From positions 65,203,142-65,267,141 of the forward strand of contig NC_133896.1 of NCBI RefSeq assembly GCF_964199755.1: a stretch of DNA of 64,000 nucleotides. Reading direction: 5' to 3'. Below, piece after piece: positions 1-12,900 of the stretch. A program made the position numbers and the translations under genes. The notes beneath the pieces are model-generated. The model ran no database searches. It had not been told where the DNA came from and was given only the letters and a program-made list of their open reading frames with translations. The DNA is from Larus michahellis (lineage: Eukaryota; Chordata; Aves; Charadriiformes; Laridae). Positions within the stretch are counted from its first letter, which is position 1; each line of letters starts with the position of its first letter.

Positions 1-3000
1 GAGTTTTGCTGGAAGATGAAAGTTGTGCAGAACGTAGACTCTCTGGAGATGGAGTGCTCTAGGAAGTTTGCATTGCTTTTCTTGACAGCCGATTGATACC
101 TGTGGAGATAACCACATTTTAATGCAATTTATAGTCATGCATGCCACAGAAAACAGAAAAAAAAAAAATAATAAAAAAAGATAATTAATAAATAAAATTA
201 AAATACAAATTAGATAAATAATGATTTTTTTAATTGATGTATTGTTGCTTTAAATTATATTAAAAATAATTTGTGGCATGAGACCTTGCATATTCATGGT
301 TTCAAAGACAAACTGACATTTTTTCCTCCTCCACTTCTTTCTTTTTTAAATGAAGCAAGTTACTTGTGAAAGTGTTCTCGTTGATGGAACTCTGCCAGTC
401 TATTTTATTATAACATATTTTTATTCACAAAGAAAGAAAAGGTTATTGCACATGTCATATCTTTATTATACTTGACAAGCTGTAAAGCGTGTATCCTTAA
501 AGGAAACAGAAAGTGATATATTGGATTACCTTTCCATTACCCACAACAAGAGCTGAGATGCTGGGTGGCAAAACAGGACTGAGTGGACACTGAGATTCTG
601 TGGCAATTGGTTATTTTTTGCATTTAATTCCCAGGAGAAAAAATGTTAAATACACAGTTCCACAAGAGGACTTGGAGACTGATGTGTCCTCATCTGTGGG
701 GAAAGCAACCACATCGTCGTAGGATTCCCTTACCCAACTTGAACTGGAGAGGAACTCTACAAAAATATTCAAATCCTTGTTAATCTGACCAAAGCCTTCA
801 TCCATATGTAATGTGGCTGCACACAATTTTGACAAAAACTGTGAAAATAAAATAAAATTTTGAAAGCACTTTCCCATAATAGGTAAATGGAAAAATGTTT
901 TCAATTTTAAAAGAATTTCCAATTAGTAATGTTCACGTATTTATGCAACAGTATAACAAAGACCTAATTTTATTAGGACTTCTGAATACTACAATAATAT
1001 TAGTACTTTCTGTATACTAAACTTAGGACATATTACTTTTATCTACCTGTGATTTTTTTTATATATACAGAGCAGACTAGGTCTCTGTTTTTAACTTTGA
1101 TGTTAATTGTCTGGAAAGAATTTAATTCAGATACTGCAGGGTAAATGTAATCTCCATGTATATTCACCCTACGCCATGCAAAGATAAAGTCGTGCAGGTA
1201 CCAAGTAAATTTATAAATCAAAAATTTCCATTGTGTAAATTTTTCAGGACACTGGGTCCTGATATTCTAATCTGATTCCCATTATCTTCAGAAGGATTTT
1301 TATTGTGTCCCAAAATTTTACTTCTACATACAGTCACAAAATGCAATGAATATATTACAAGTACATACAAGTATATTACAATATTTTAATACTGGATCAG
1401 GAGACATTGCTAAAAAAGCATGAGGTGAAAAAAAAGTTATTTGATCTGAATTTGGAAGAACCGATTATTTTTGAAAAGAAAAAAATTAACAGCAAAGATA
1501 AGCACGCATGCCATGTAGTTTTAGGATTGACAGGCACCCAGAAGAAAAAGAAAAGAAAGACTGGACATGTACAATATTTCATCTGTGCAGTAGAACATTT
1601 TATTAGCTGAGTTTTATGGCCCTGTTTGCAATAATGAGCAGGAACAGCACAGTGTCCAGATTAGCAGGCATCAGTGCTACCATAAATCATTTTAAAACAA
1701 GACAATTCTTCAAAGAAACACTAAACTTGTCAGTGGTCCACCTTTTAAATAACATTTTGTATTAATTTTGATGCCACAGGACGAGCTCTTAGAAGCAAGT
1801 ATTTCTGCTTGAAGAATCATATTTAAGATAATACATTCAGAACAGAATTTGGAGACAAAATCTATAGCCCTGTTATGTGAACAAGCCAGACTGTAATGAT
1901 CTCTTTTGTACTAGAAGGAAATAGAAAAGAATTAGACAATTTTGTCATTAGTTTTGTTTGTCTTGGCAACAGAGCACCCTGTCATGTCACCAGGAAAAGA
2001 GATTAATAAATTTTAAATAAAAAATGGGAACACATATGTCGTGTGTAGATTAAAAGCACTGCAGAAAGTTTCAGGAAACATCCGCATCAATACCTTTATC
2101 ATTATGTGATCGCGCTATTGTAGGATCCTGAAAAAGGAGGGCACTCATTTTAATCATGGCTATTTGTACAGTTCCATTGATTTCTTTGTAAATGTTTATT
2201 AACAGACAATAAAAAGTGTTAGAATGCAGTCTCAAAAAGCCAGGGTCCACAAACCCAGTGTAAATCACACGTTAAGACATGATACGTGATGACAGGACAG
2301 AGGCCCTAGAACTATAAAAATGCTGAAGGAAATAACATACAGAGTTTTCTTCCTGCCCTTTTGGATTCGCTGAAAGGCTATTCAAAGAAATTTTATGTGA
2401 AAGATCAAAATAGAATTAGTTACTTAATAATTCCTTCTCCCCACAAAACACAAAGGGCAAAATTTAAAAACATATTTAAAATGTCTTTCTTCGTAAGAAC
2501 TGTTTCATTTTGGAAGCTAGGATTATTCCTTAGGAACTTTTTACGTGGAATCAGCTTTAAGAAATCAAAAAGAAAGAGAAATTTGTGCCTTTGAGTCATT
2601 CATTGGGTCAGCGTTAATCTTCTGGCTTTTTCAGTGTGCTATGAAGTCTTCAAACACTTTTGAATGCTGCATCTAAGCATCTGAGGGACTGGACCTGTCA
2701 ACCCTATTCAATCACATAGCTGTCGAATGGACCTTGGGCACTGTTGTTCTTGGCTCTTGGATATTTATTTGCATGTAAAAGGACAAACTTGGCCTCTGTA
2801 TATGCACGATTCTGCACGCTGTAATTTATAGATGCACTTCTTAACATTTACATTTGCAAACTAGATACTGGTATCAAGCAAATAGATGACCTTGAGTACC
2901 AGTAGCTTCATCATCCACCTGCTGGTTTCCACTGCTTTTTTTTTTTTTAACCTGATAAATACAACTATATATAGTTATGTTCACATTTTCAAAGGTCTCT

Positions 3001-5057
3001 TACTCCTGTTTCTATTTATGGACTTAGAGGGGGTTTGATGGACTATAAGACCTTTTCATCTGAGGAACCAAGCTGTGCTTCTGGAGAATGTCAACTCCTT
3101 TGGCCAGCAGAGAAGTAAAGGGAGAGCTGATTAGACAGGAATTACTTATTCTCAGGTAGTGGGGATCCATTTTGAAACTTCTTACCTGACTAGCCTATTT
3201 TGGCTGATGCTCATGTCCTCCAATAGGAATGTCACTGTATCTATACCCATGGATTGTGATTTGTTTCTCCAGCTACTTTGTTTTCTGCTACTTTAATCCA
3301 CTGGGCTATATGCCCATATATGGGCTATATGCCCATATGTGACGATACCCTACAAGTCCATAGCAGATGTCAACTGACTGTGGCCACCTGAGTTGCAATA
3401 CGATAAACCTGTTTATCCTTCATCTTTGCCTCCCACTTAGCAGCATAGACTCCAAAAAGCCTGAGAACCACACATCTGGAAGCTGAGCAAAGTACACAGA
3501 TTTTTATTCTAATGGCTGTGAAAAGGAAGACCTTTTAGTAATGCCTCTGTAAGGTGAGATAATTTAATACCAGCTTTCTGCTTACACAAATTACTACCTG
3601 TAGTGCTTGATGGGAAAGAATTTGGTTGGGCCTGGCAAGTCTCTCATTTCTCCCTTTAGTCTCCTCAGGGATAGAAGCTGTGAATGTTTTTCCAATTTCA
3701 TACAGAGTGCACTGAACATGCCATAATAAAAATATTCAGATTACTGATAACCTGAGAGATTGGGATAACTCCCCTCAACAATAGATATAATTAACCTTCA
3801 CATGCAAGCAAACATCACGCATTGGTGGCAATATTTTGGAAAATGTGCATGGTAACCACAGTGCTAACGTATCGCAATTATCCTTAATCATTTGTTGATT
3901 TTGAAAATCTTTGTTACTGCACTGCTTCACCTAGATCTCTGGTGTTTTCTGCTGGCACATCTTGGTTCAGGTGTTTGAAGGGTTAGTGGCTGAAGAAGTT
4001 TGTGTTCTACCAAAGCTGCATGGGGTGGTTGCCTGGTAACAATACCTGTGGTGTAAGAAGTACTGCATCAGGCATATGCCTGTTCCTCTGTTTCTAGGGG
4101 ACAGCAAAGAATTATAGAGAAGATGTATTTTATTTAAGGAGCCTAGAATAGCTAGAAGAACTGTTACCTGAGAGACGAACCGGAAAAGGAAATGCTGTGA
4201 AACCAATATATCATTGGAGACCGCCGTCAGTAAACCACTGCAGAATTAAATTCAGTGTTAACGCTCTGGATAGCTGCCTTGGGAAAATAATCTGCTTCCA
4301 GCTGCTTGCTGGGAGTCCCACCCCAGCAAGGCAGCCAAGTGCTTTGGAGAGCAGTTAGGCAGAAGGTCCTCTGCGTTTTGGCCTCAGGGGGCCTTCCAAT
4401 GTGTTTAAACATCATCCAGCTAGACCATATGTTGCTGTCTGCAGCTGTAACACTCACTGGGCACTACACCAGTCTCCTCTCTCAAAGGGAGACACAACAC
4501 CACACAGCAGTCTGAGACCTTGGTGACAGGTTCTGCACAACTTCCATTGCTCCCCTGTAGCAAGACAAAATTACTGCCTCATATCGAGTACCAAACCCAC
4601 AAACTGACCAAAGCAGTATCAATTGGCCCGATAAGACTTTAATTTAAAAGTCTCTGTCAGGGATGGATGGGACCTCTATTATTGCCTCCTCGTCTTCTCA
4701 GCTGTTCCACCATTTTACTAGTAGGTTTATTGCCATGTCTATCCACTTGTTGGGGGTGGGGGGGAAGTTACATTCTTCAGTAACTAATAAAGGCTAAACA
4801 ATGAATAAGTGACAGAAATGCTCAGATAGACGGAAGGTGTGTTTTACCTGCCCACTTAATGACACGATAGGCTATTACCATGGCTGTCAAACTGCAGTCT
4901 GGAAAACAGTGAGCATCTGTGAAGGGTCTGAGGGTCCTTGTTGAAGAAAGACTTTTACAGCGTCTCCAGTTCCACTTAGTTTGAGGATGAGCAGAGGTCT
5001 GCTGGTCCCAAAGGTTAAACATTACTTGAGCTTGAATAAAAATGTACTGTACTACAG
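1..5057. other. Intergenic AT-rich DNA, no gene seen
   Basis: I see no exon, RNA gene or well-preserved mobile element here. The only open frames are short, sit in AT-rich sequence and have no family resemblance. An A-rich stretch lies at about 150-225. A 19-bp tandem duplication at 3302-3338 is listed separately. This is the far upstream flank of SYT10, more than 35 kb from its promoter. Confidence 0.6.
3302..3338. repeat. Two-copy 19-bp tandem repeat
   Basis: The unit tgggctatatgcccatata occurs at 3302-3320 and again at 3321-3338, the second copy lacking its last base. Each unit is also nearly self-complementary (gggc...gccc arms around TATA), so the array can form short hairpins. It looks like a recent local slippage duplication. 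Confidence 0.85.
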
Positions 5058-5165
5058 AACTACAGAATAACTGAGGAGGTAAGGGACCTCTGGAAATCAT
5101 CTAGTCCAACCCCATCACTCAGAGCAAGGACAGCTAGAGCACGTTGCCCAGCACTTTGTCCTGTC
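5058..5165 (-). mobile_element. Short degraded CR1 LINE 3'-end fragment
   Basis: The + strand reads as the reverse complement of a CR1 3' tail. It has a cagaactacagaat start, then gggacctctggaaatcatctagtccaacccc, followed by the agctagagca.gttgcccag segment typical of avian CR1 tails. Only about 110 bp remain and no coding frame is kept. The 3' octamers are degraded, so it is older than the CR1 copies at 18.2 and 28.0 kb. Subfamily not assigned. Confidence 0.75.
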
Positions 5166-7950
5166 CTTCTCTCAGAGGAACTCTAGTCCATAGCATTAAC
5201 TCAAGTATCTCTTGAGTCCTTAGAAGCTCGCTCTGATTGACACTATAAAGCCAGATGTGGCAAGGTTGAAAGGATGAGATAGGGTCTTCTAGCCAAATTT
5301 GCTGTTTATTACAGTCAGAGATGTTTGCCTAATAATTGTGGCATCAAGTCCAATAACTTCTGGTTGATTACAGCAAATCTTTTAGGCTGACATTTTAATC
5401 TTGAATTTAAAACTCCAAGTGACAGAGAAGCCAGAATATCCCCTGGAAAAATTATACTAATGATTAATTATCCCTTCTGTTAAAAAAAAAAAAAAGTGCA
5501 GTATCTGAATTTTTCCAGGAATGGATCTTGCTATGCATATCTGCCAGATTAAAAAGACTTCTATTGTGAGGATTTTTTCCCCCAGACAAATATTTATGGA
5601 CCAAGATATTCATATTTGTATATGCTCTTGGATAAGAAATATCCAGCAGCAGTCATAGCATAGTATTCCATGCAATTTTAATAATTATTGAATCACTGTT
5701 TTGCTGTGCTACTACTTAAGTAGATGTAATATGATTCATCACGGAGTATTCTATAAAGGACTGAAAGGAAAGTAAGCAGTGCTGGTTAGCTACTGTGAAG
5801 TGGGAAAAAAAAAAATCTAGTTCTTGCAGTGAAGTTGCATCCTCAAATCTCCTGTGGCCAGAGTTCACATTTGCTACATTTTGTTGTCATTAAATGGAAT
5901 CTTAACCTTGGGCATAACACGATTTCAAATAAACAGCTGCGAAACACGAGACAGGCAGAAGGTTGTGTAACGCTTGTGTGCTCAACTCTAGCAGTTCTTT
6001 TATTTTTTTATTGCTAACCCAGTTTAATCCAGCCTTACTCATATTTTATAATTGCAGCACCTGAAGGGTGAAGTGTGTGCATGTCTGGGGATAACTATAT
6101 TCTGTCCAGTGAAATGACCCGTGCAAGCAGAGCCCAGACTCCATCACACCCTAGCACCTGTCACTGCCCTCTTTCCTGACTCCCTCCCCATGCAAAAACT
6201 CTTCAATCACATCAACAGAACCCTGAAAAAGAAAGAGCCTGGAAATATGTTGAAGTTATGACAGCAGGCTTCTGACACGGTCTGCTCTTACCTTCTGAAT
6301 TAGCTAACCATGATTCTACCCGTCCCAAGTGCAGACTGCAGATTTATGGCACCAGCATGATGTTTGCTTTTAGAGAACTGGAGGCTTTATACATCAACAA
6401 TAGTAATTTACTCCTTCTGGAAACAACACCGGGTGTTGAACATTGGCTAGCTGAATTCTTCAGAAATGTGTAACTTCTGAATAATGCTGAATTATAATAA
6501 TCTCTCAAATTGCTTTCTTATTTGAATACAAGACCTACACTCTTCTAGCTAAGAACGGATGCTGAAAGTCTTCATGGACTTTCTCCCTAAACAGCCACAA
6601 GCAAATAAGGATCTCACAATAATCCAAAACTGGGAAACTCAATATCAGACAGTAAGCATATCTGACAGTGGTAACCCTGTCATCTTCTCTCCATGCCAGA
6701 ATACTGAGCGGTAATAGCTGTGCTGCATGTCTCTGGTGCACACTGACACAGACAGTTCTTGTGAGAGAAAACTTTTCAGCACCTACTGCTGCCCCGCTGC
6801 TGGAGACAGGTTACTGGGCTGGATGGGATGCTCTGAGCTACCAGGCTGGCATCCACCTTCTCATGAAGGCCTCTTAAAAACAGTTGTCTGAATAAATAAG
6901 GCTAGCAACATTCCAAAACTCACTGAAGGCTCAGAAATTTCACCTGTTGGCCTCGGCGTTTATCATTTTTAAGAAAAAGTAATTAAGCTTCCTCTGGGCC
7001 AGTCTCCAACGAGCACCACCTGATGAGCTGCACTGGTAGGCTGCCTGCGGCCATAGCCTGCCCCTCTCGCCCCCGGCTGCGTCCACCACATGCAGTATCA
7101 CAGGCAGGCAAACATTTACCTTTGGGAAATCAACACCAGCTAATTACGATTTACATTTTCAATTACAGGTGAGTAGGAGTAAATTTTTCTACGCCTCTTT
7201 GCAAATCTTTCGGTTATAATTAAAATATCAGTGCCGTTTTTGAGAGCGTCTCTCTCCAGTCTCTATACTGAGCCTGGTAGTTTACCATTAACATTTTTCA
7301 GCCGATCACATGTTCCCCTCACAGCTGTGCTCTCTGTGGTATGTGGTGGAGGTGGTTTAAACAAAAACCACAGGAGAGGAACACTGCAACCAGCCTGGAA
7401 TAATACGCATTCGTCTGGAAGACCTGAGGCACTTGGCAGTGCCTGGGCTGCAAAAGCAGACATAAATGCTAACATAGGTAAGGTTTTCTTTGAGGCAGAA
7501 TAGAGGGACACACCAGAAAAAAGTCTATGAAAGACGGTCTCCTAAGAGACCCACTTGCAGATGTTTGTTTAAGCCAGAGATGGAGGTTGTACACACTGTT
7601 TACTCTCTCACTGTTTTTTCACACGCACACATGGACTAAACTTTTGCCTGGCCTCAAACCCATTTCCAAGTATCAGTATTTGGGCTCATCTCTAATAAAC
7701 TTTTTCCATTTTCATTGACTGTGATTCTTACTAATCTGGTGCTACGATATCTGAGAAAAGAGGGGACTTAATTCCTCCATCGGGAGACCCCGTAGAGAAG
7801 ACAGAGTTGGCCGTTTCAAAGGAAAAAATATAGCTGTGGTTCTCCTCGCCACCAACGCTCTACTTTTCCCTTGAATCTTCCTGATTATCCACAGAAAACT
7901 TCTAGGCATGTGCTTTCCTAACACTGGAGAACTGTCTGACGTGTCTCTGC

Positions 7951-8052
7951 TTTATATATACAATTTATTTTACATAATTTATTAATATATTTTATAATAT
8001 AATAGAATAATATTAATTATATTTTTATATTATTTATTTTATATAATTTATA
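7951..8052. repeat. AT-rich low-complexity tract
   Basis: About 100 bp made almost only of A and T (tatata, ttattaatata, ataatattaatt blocks). It is short-period and imperfect rather than a clean microsatellite. No coding or RNA signal is associated with it. Confidence 0.8.
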
Positions 8053-9860
8053 CCCTGTTTTGTTGACCAGTAGCAGAATAGGCAGAGGTGAATGTCCCTG
8101 GTTAGATCTTCTTCAGCAAGAAAAGCAGAGGGTTTTCTTGGAGTAGTTGGGAGAAAAGAAGCAGCAAACTGATGGGAAAAGTAATTTACTAGCAGTAAGG
8201 AGAAGGATCTAGAATTCCTCAATCTCTATGTGCACATAAAAAATAGGACATACAAAAGATGTTCCAATTTCCTAATTCTCATGGGAAATTCAACTGGAAA
8301 ATTCATCAATTTATTATATGTTTGCTTTATATGAATACAAAAATCCTGCCTTTGCTTTATTTTTGCAGAACATAAACAACAGAAACCATGTCTGGAATCA
8401 TCCTCAAAACAAACGGTGTAGAGAACAGTACTGTGTGCTGTAGTAAAATATGTGCTGTTTGTCTACTTCGGAATATTTCAGCAAATATCCATGCATAAGA
8501 TCTAAAGTCAGCTCCCACTCCATAATGCTGTCCTTGTTCACGGAGAGTTCAGGAAATTTTTATTTCAGAATTTCCAAGTTCTATCAGAACTACAATGTCA
8601 GAAACTATATTAAATGTAGTCAGTTGTCAGCACCATAAGTTTACATCTTTGGTGATGCCGTATCAGTAATACAGAAAGAGAAACTTCTAAAGGACTGACG
8701 TTGATAGTTGTGTCAATTTTGTATCACTTCTTGACAGCTGAATGCATCTCTTATATAAGTTAAGATTTTTGATTTTTGAATCCTGGCAAAACCCCCCGGA
8801 AATTAGAAAGTTGTTTCCTGTTTAGACATTTACTTCTGCTCAGACAAATAGATAGGTAGACATATTTGTATATAAAGTTTATTTAAATGCATGTATGCAT
8901 ATATAAAATATGCAGATTTTTTTTCATCTGCATATATATACATTTTAATCAACATTTTGGATAGATATTATCTATCAGTCACTTTTATTTGTGTTTCCTC
9001 AGTATTTTGTCTTACAATATATATAAAAGAATCCAACCTTGCTTCAGTGACAGAGGTCTTGTTTTATCAGAGCTGATGGTGGTCTTGGCACTGCTGACAA
9101 CCAAAAGCAGATGGGTCCATGCTGTTCACAGAGGCAGTGGCCCAGGACTACCACAGAATCGTACCGGCCCAGGCAGTGTTTCATAGCTGCACCTGCATCA
9201 GCTGGTTGGTGGGGAGGAGTTTCTGGCTTCAAATCTTCTTGGTGTGTCCTGTATGAAAACAAGTTGCCTACAAGAGCACCCTTGACTCATACAATTACTT
9301 TTCCTTTCCATCAGAAACAGTAGGAAATGATATAAGTATTTATTAAGACTGTGTTTTTTCTTGTTTTAGTTGGATAAACAAGCAAAGATGATAAACTGTG
9401 TTGTCAATAGGAGGAATTTTCCATCCAGCAAACCAGTACAGCAAAATCCAGCAAAGTTCTCCCAAAAACGGCCTTGCCCTAGACAGTTGAGAGCTAGATG
9501 AAATACTGTGAAAACTGGCTGGCATTTTCACAGGTTGTTTACAGGATAATAAAGATGAGAGTCCCTTTTTCTGCTTTCGTCCTCCCATTTGCGTTACTTA
9601 TTTTAAGGACAGGCTGGCAGGCAAATGAGTTCTTAACCTTACTCTCTCCTTTTACTCCCCCCGATTTTTTTTTTTTTTTTAATATTTAGGATTTACATTA
9701 TTTCCAGGTATAAAACAGAACTGAGAAATCCCAGTGGCTGCTTTGCTAGGTACTGTGCACACACTTGAAAGAAACAGACCCTAACTCAGGCTATCTATGA
9801 AAGATGGATGAAAGAGTAGGTAGAAAAGAAATCTCTAATTGCTTCCTACCCCAAGCCTTT

Positions 9861-9900
9861 TGTACGTGTGTGTGTGTCTGTGTGTGCATGTGCGTATGTC
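9861..9900 (+). repeat. Imperfect (TG)n microsatellite
   Basis: The stretch reads tgtacgtgtgtgtgtgtctg and continues tgtgtgcatgtgcgtatg. It is a TG dinucleotide run interrupted by single C and A changes, and it lies in intergenic DNA. Confidence 0.8.
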
Positions 9901-12900
9901 TTGAGGTGTAGACAGCTCAGAAACTGTAAAGGTTTTCCTAAGCCTATGCAGGAAATGTATTACAGAACCACGGGTTGATGCAAGTGCCACTGTCCCACTC
10001 TTAGACTTTAATCACAAACCAGTCCTTCCCTTCTTAGTATCTTCCTTTTAAAAAAGATCTTTAGTGATCAGAACACAGACACAGACGTCCAGGCACATTT
10101 CTCCTCCTCATGACAGATAAATGTCGTTAAAATATATACATATGGAATTTAAGTTTGCTTTTGCTCAAAGACTAATAGGACAAGAGCTTGGGTTAGACTT
10201 CCTTTCACCAAAAGACCCTCAGGCTCAACCCCAGGACTGAGATACCACAGAGAGCTGAGAGACAGCAACAAAGGCAAATTTTGGAAAGCAGAAGTAAAGC
10301 CAGAAGATTGTTCTGTTTTCCTGTTGGTCTTTATCTGAATTTATTGGTGATTTTTTTAGAGATTAACTTCAAGGATTAGATGGTGCAGCAAGTTGAGACT
10401 CCTTTGGGGCTTTGCAACCTGTATATGAAGTTAAAGTTACCGCACTCCCAGACTGACATAAAAAGATTTCAGTACAAAGCAAGGAAACTTTTCCCATATC
10501 TGATTTCTTTGCCCAGTTTGTGGTTTGATGGTTGTTTGTTTGGGTTTTTTTTCTTCCATCCTAATCTGTTTATTTCAAGAACATTCTTAATGATGTTCTT
10601 GAAACTACCTCAGGGTAGTTTTGGGGTCTGTCTAGCCAATAGCGTGTCTTTTCGACAGCAGATGCCTCACGAGAAGGGACAAGAAACCTACTAATCTATT
10701 CTTCCTAATTTATGCTAGAACTTGGTTAAATCCTATAACATAAAAGCTTACATCCTTAAAACTTTCTTTCCCCCTGTAGCTTGCAAGTGTTTTGAATCTC
10801 CCTTTAACTTTAGATTCCTGGTTACAAAAATCAACGCCAGAAGAAAGAATTTCCTGTCAGTTTTCATTCTCTCCTGCTGTTTCCATTTTTCATATTTATA
10901 GCTTTTTGCTTAGATATAAACTAGCATAGACCTATTTGTCCTGGATAGAAATGTAGGTTCCACCTGAACACTAGCTATTTAAACAATTTTTTACAGTAAC
11001 ATTACCAATTTTCTTTCACCTGTGAAGAAGAAATTAATTTGTTATCATAATACCAGAGTTCAAAGCAGGTAGGAACCACCTTCTTTACCCTATAAGACAG
11101 CAATGAGCATACACCATAAAAAATTTCTCCTCTCTGATATTCAGCAAATCAAAATTGCCATGCTTCAGATCCCATTCAGTGAAACTGAAGAAAATACTAA
11201 GTTTTGAAGAATACAAAGTGAAGAATCCTAAGCGTTACTTTAAAATGTCCCTAAATGCAGATTTACATTTTAAATGCTGAGTGGACAAGGAGAAGAAGGA
11301 GAAAAGCAGCATTTTGCACTCCAACTGGGAAAATCATGCAGCACACATGCTTTAGTACATGCTTTAGGGTATCAATTCCCCTGCCCAACATCTGGAAACA
11401 GCAGTCAGTGGTATGCCAGAAGGAGGCTGATAGGCAATCGTGCATCAACAGGGACCATCTTAGTTGCCATTAGCCAGCGTCCCCTTCTAACAGTTTTTAA
11501 GCTGATTTAGGCAATGAGGAAAAGAAGAATGGCATTAAATTATTACTTTCCCTTCCCAGCAACCAAAGACAGCATCCCACTGTAGTTGTAGCTGAAACCC
11601 ACAGAACATAAAGATTGAAATAGTCAGCTTATCAGCTATAAAGTTAGAAAACACATTTTCTTTCTCTGATAAAGGGAGATGAAACTAGTGATAATACAAA
11701 CATTTTTACCTAGAGAAAAACAAAGTAAGTTAGGAGCAGCAGTTCTCTGGGAGAATATTCTAAATTCATAAAATTGCTCTTTAGCTTTCTAAATAATAAA
11801 TTGCCAAAGAGTGATTTTTAAGAAGCTCTACAGGAAGAAATTGGCATAATTATTCCTTCTTGAACAAATAGCACAGGCACTCCATCCTTTATTTAGTTAT
11901 GGAGGCTTTAAGCAATGTACTTTTCCACATTCATTAAACAGAACCTGAAGATCATGCATCGTCCGTCTAGAAGCAATCAGAATCATGACAACTGTGCTAT
12001 ATCTCTGAAAGCTAATCACTCAGATACCCACCATTTAAACAGAAATTCAGTAGTTAGAGATTTCAGTTGTCCTTCATTAAGAGGCAAGTGAGGTACAATT
12101 TCTTTTTAGGTAACTGCATTCGTTTAAAATGATTTTTAAAATTTTTTAAATAAAATGCATACCCTTCTGTTAGCATATATAGCACATTATAACAGCTCCT
12201 GTACGTAACTGCTTCCTTAATACATACGTATGTGTTCCAGACATTTAAGTCTGCCATTCCATAGGTCACTACACAGCATTCCTTCTTTGCCTGTAGTCCA
12301 GCTCAGGGGGAAATTCAATGAAATTAAACTCATTTCCAAAATCCTGAGTGAATTAATGGTAAATCACATTAGGGATTATCTCTAATCCCTCAATTTGAAT
12401 GAGCATAGAGGATGTGCCCGACAGCATCTGTGTGTCACACAAGGGCTGAGGTAACAAAGCTTTCGTCAAGCACTTAAGTAACAGGAGAATAACCCATGAG
12501 GACTCTTGCATAACACACACCGTTAACACACCTGCCTTAAACTAACCTTTTCCCAAGTGATTATACCAAGGACTTCATTGCAAAGGAATAAATTGCTACA
12601 CTTTCTTTCCCTCTCGCATTTCTCTCTCCTGAGAACATATAATGCTGAAGTGGCATTATTTCCCCTAGAAATGTGAGATCTCACAAATGGGTGGACATAC
12701 CTCCACCAACATAGGTAACAGCCCGAGGATCTGAATAAATGAGTCCTTAGCATTAATTCCATCCTCTAGTAACTTTAGGTAGGAACGTCATAGCAATTTC
12801 TGGGAAAAAAAATCAATTATAGGTTAAAAGAAAGTGGATTTGAAGTTATTAGAAATCATGATGAACATCTGTCAGTCAAAAATGGATCTATGATGCTCCA

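Noticed and set aside
611..922. 103-codon - strand frame
   Set aside because: No recognisable motif. Surrounded by AT-rich intergenic sequence with no splice or promoter evidence.
8908..8935. Perfect 10-bp stem with 8-nt loop (atatgcagat / atctgcatat)
   Set aside because: It sits in TA-rich repeated sequence, is too short for a miRNA precursor, and the flanks do not extend the stem.
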